NCBI GenBank assembly: GCA_023334545.1
Contig: JAADVB010000058.1
Span: 1 to 64,000, forward strand
Origin: Salisapilia sapeloensis
Lineage: Eukaryota; Oomycota; Peronosporomycetes; Peronosporales; Salisapiliaceae
DNA length: 64,000 nucleotides
Reading direction: 5' to 3'
Shown: positions 63,498-64,000 of the stretch, one piece after another
Position numbering within the stretch: position 1 is the first letter of the stretch
Layout of the letters: every line of letters begins with the position of its first letter
The notes under the pieces: generated by a model
Seen by the model: the letters and a program-made list of their open reading frames with translations, nothing else
The model's database searches: none
Told to the model about the DNA's origin: nothing
Translations under genes and position numbers: made by a program

Positions 63498-64000
63498 ATG
63501 GAGACGCCTGGAGATGTGTCCAAAACGACAGGCTCTGCTGCAACGTCTGTGACAAGTAAGAAGGCTGTGAATCTTATCATTGATTCCGGCGCGATTATTA
63601 AAGGCGCTGATCTCGCTTCTCTAGCAGAGGTATATACTTGTATGTGTTGCAGGATCTAGTTCTCCTTACTGACTACCGTGTGTGTGTCTTCTAGACGTTC
63701 TGGACTGTACCGGATGTGATTAGTGAGATTCGAGATGAACGCTCGAGACGCATGTTCCGTCGACTACCGTTCGAAGTGAAGACGAGAGAGCCATCGGCTG
63801 CTGCCATGAACGCCGTCGTAGATTTCTCCAAGAAAACCGGCGACTACGCTTTCCTCTCTCTTCCTGACTTACGTGTCTTGGCACTCACATACATGATCGA
63901 GACGGAAGCCAATGGCACTTCCCACTTGCGAACAGAACCATCCAGAGCGAACGATACGAGTAAAGTGGCGTGCAAGTTCTACAACGGTCCCAAGGGCTGT
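63498..64000 (+). CDS. NOB1: NOB1 PIN-domain endonuclease (5' part, truncated by window)
   Basis: Exon 1 63498-63629, intron 63630-63694 (65 nt, GT-AG), exon 2 from 63695 past the window end. The start ATG at 63498 gives a short basic lead, then AVNLIIDSGAIIKGADLASLAE, the start of the PIN domain with its first acidic metal ligand, followed by TFWTVPDVISEIRDERSR and KTGDYAFLSLPDLRVLALTY with further acidic residues. NOB1 is the nuclease that makes the 3' end of 18S rRNA late in 40S maturation. The zinc ribbon expected later is not in this window. Only about 146 residues are visible. Confidence 0.9.

Noticed and set aside
1..64000. CRISPR arrays, rRNA genes, bacterial insertion sequences
   Set aside because: None seen; the window is eukaryotic, and no regularly spaced repeats or terminal inverted repeats with a transposase were found.

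Overview
This is a eukaryotic window, and the gene set points to an oomycete (a stramenopile water mould). Evidence seen in the sequence: short GT-AG introns (mostly 50-70 nt, often with a CTAAC branch motif close to the acceptor); many secreted Kazal-type protease inhibitors and CAP/PR1-like proteins, as in plant- or animal-associated oomycetes; a folate/biopterin (BT1) transporter; a START-FYVE protein; a secreted EGF/beta-helix/peptidase-S74 protein; and a cilia protein (CFAP45), implying flagellate zoospores. The compact layout and moderate GC would suit a white-rust (Albugo-like) genome, but the species is inference only.

Layout. 1-7.4 kb is a gene-poor secretome region: two CAP proteins, two Kazal inhibitors, and coding-like debris. 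7.7-25.2 kb is gene-dense: an S74 self-cleaving secreted protein, a SEL1L/HRD3-like ERAD protein, a CRIB-RhoGAP, a membrane glycosyltransferase, a GDA1/CD39-like protein with eroded catalytic motifs, a SAM methyltransferase, an FAH-family enzyme, an NTF2-like protein and an ArfGAP-like protein. 25.2-31 kb is again accessory: a broken Kazal gene and a large two-domain Kazal gene with repeat arrays. 31-44 kb holds a START-FYVE protein, COQ4, an Arb2-domain/AGC-kinase fusion, a three-domain Kazal inhibitor, a five-exon protein with NPF motifs, and a BT1 transporter. 44-47.2 kb is mostly non-coding but carries two identical tRNA-Pro(CGG) genes as an inverted duplication. 47.2-64 kb holds ALG8, an ER PDI/ERV fusion, a one-domain Kazal inhibitor, CFAP45, an HTH-UPRT fusion, a PPEF-type phosphatase, V-ATPase subunit A interrupted by an intein, and the start of NOB1.

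The genes are not an operon or single pathway. Several do fall into cell-biological groups: ER/secretory functions (SEL1L-like, ALG8, PDI/ERV, ArfGAP-like, CD39-like), small-GTPase and kinase signalling (CRIB-RhoGAP, Arb2-AGC kinase, PPEF), and secreted host-interaction proteins (Kazal, CAP, S74). The strongest unusual signals are the V-ATPase intein at the same insertion point as the yeast VMA intein, with a decayed endonuclease; two domain fusions (Arb2-kinase and HTH-UPRT); an apparent 34-nt intron; and several enzymes whose catalytic residues look lost.

All exon models were made by eye from splice signals, reading-frame continuity and family resemblance. No alignment or database search was run.
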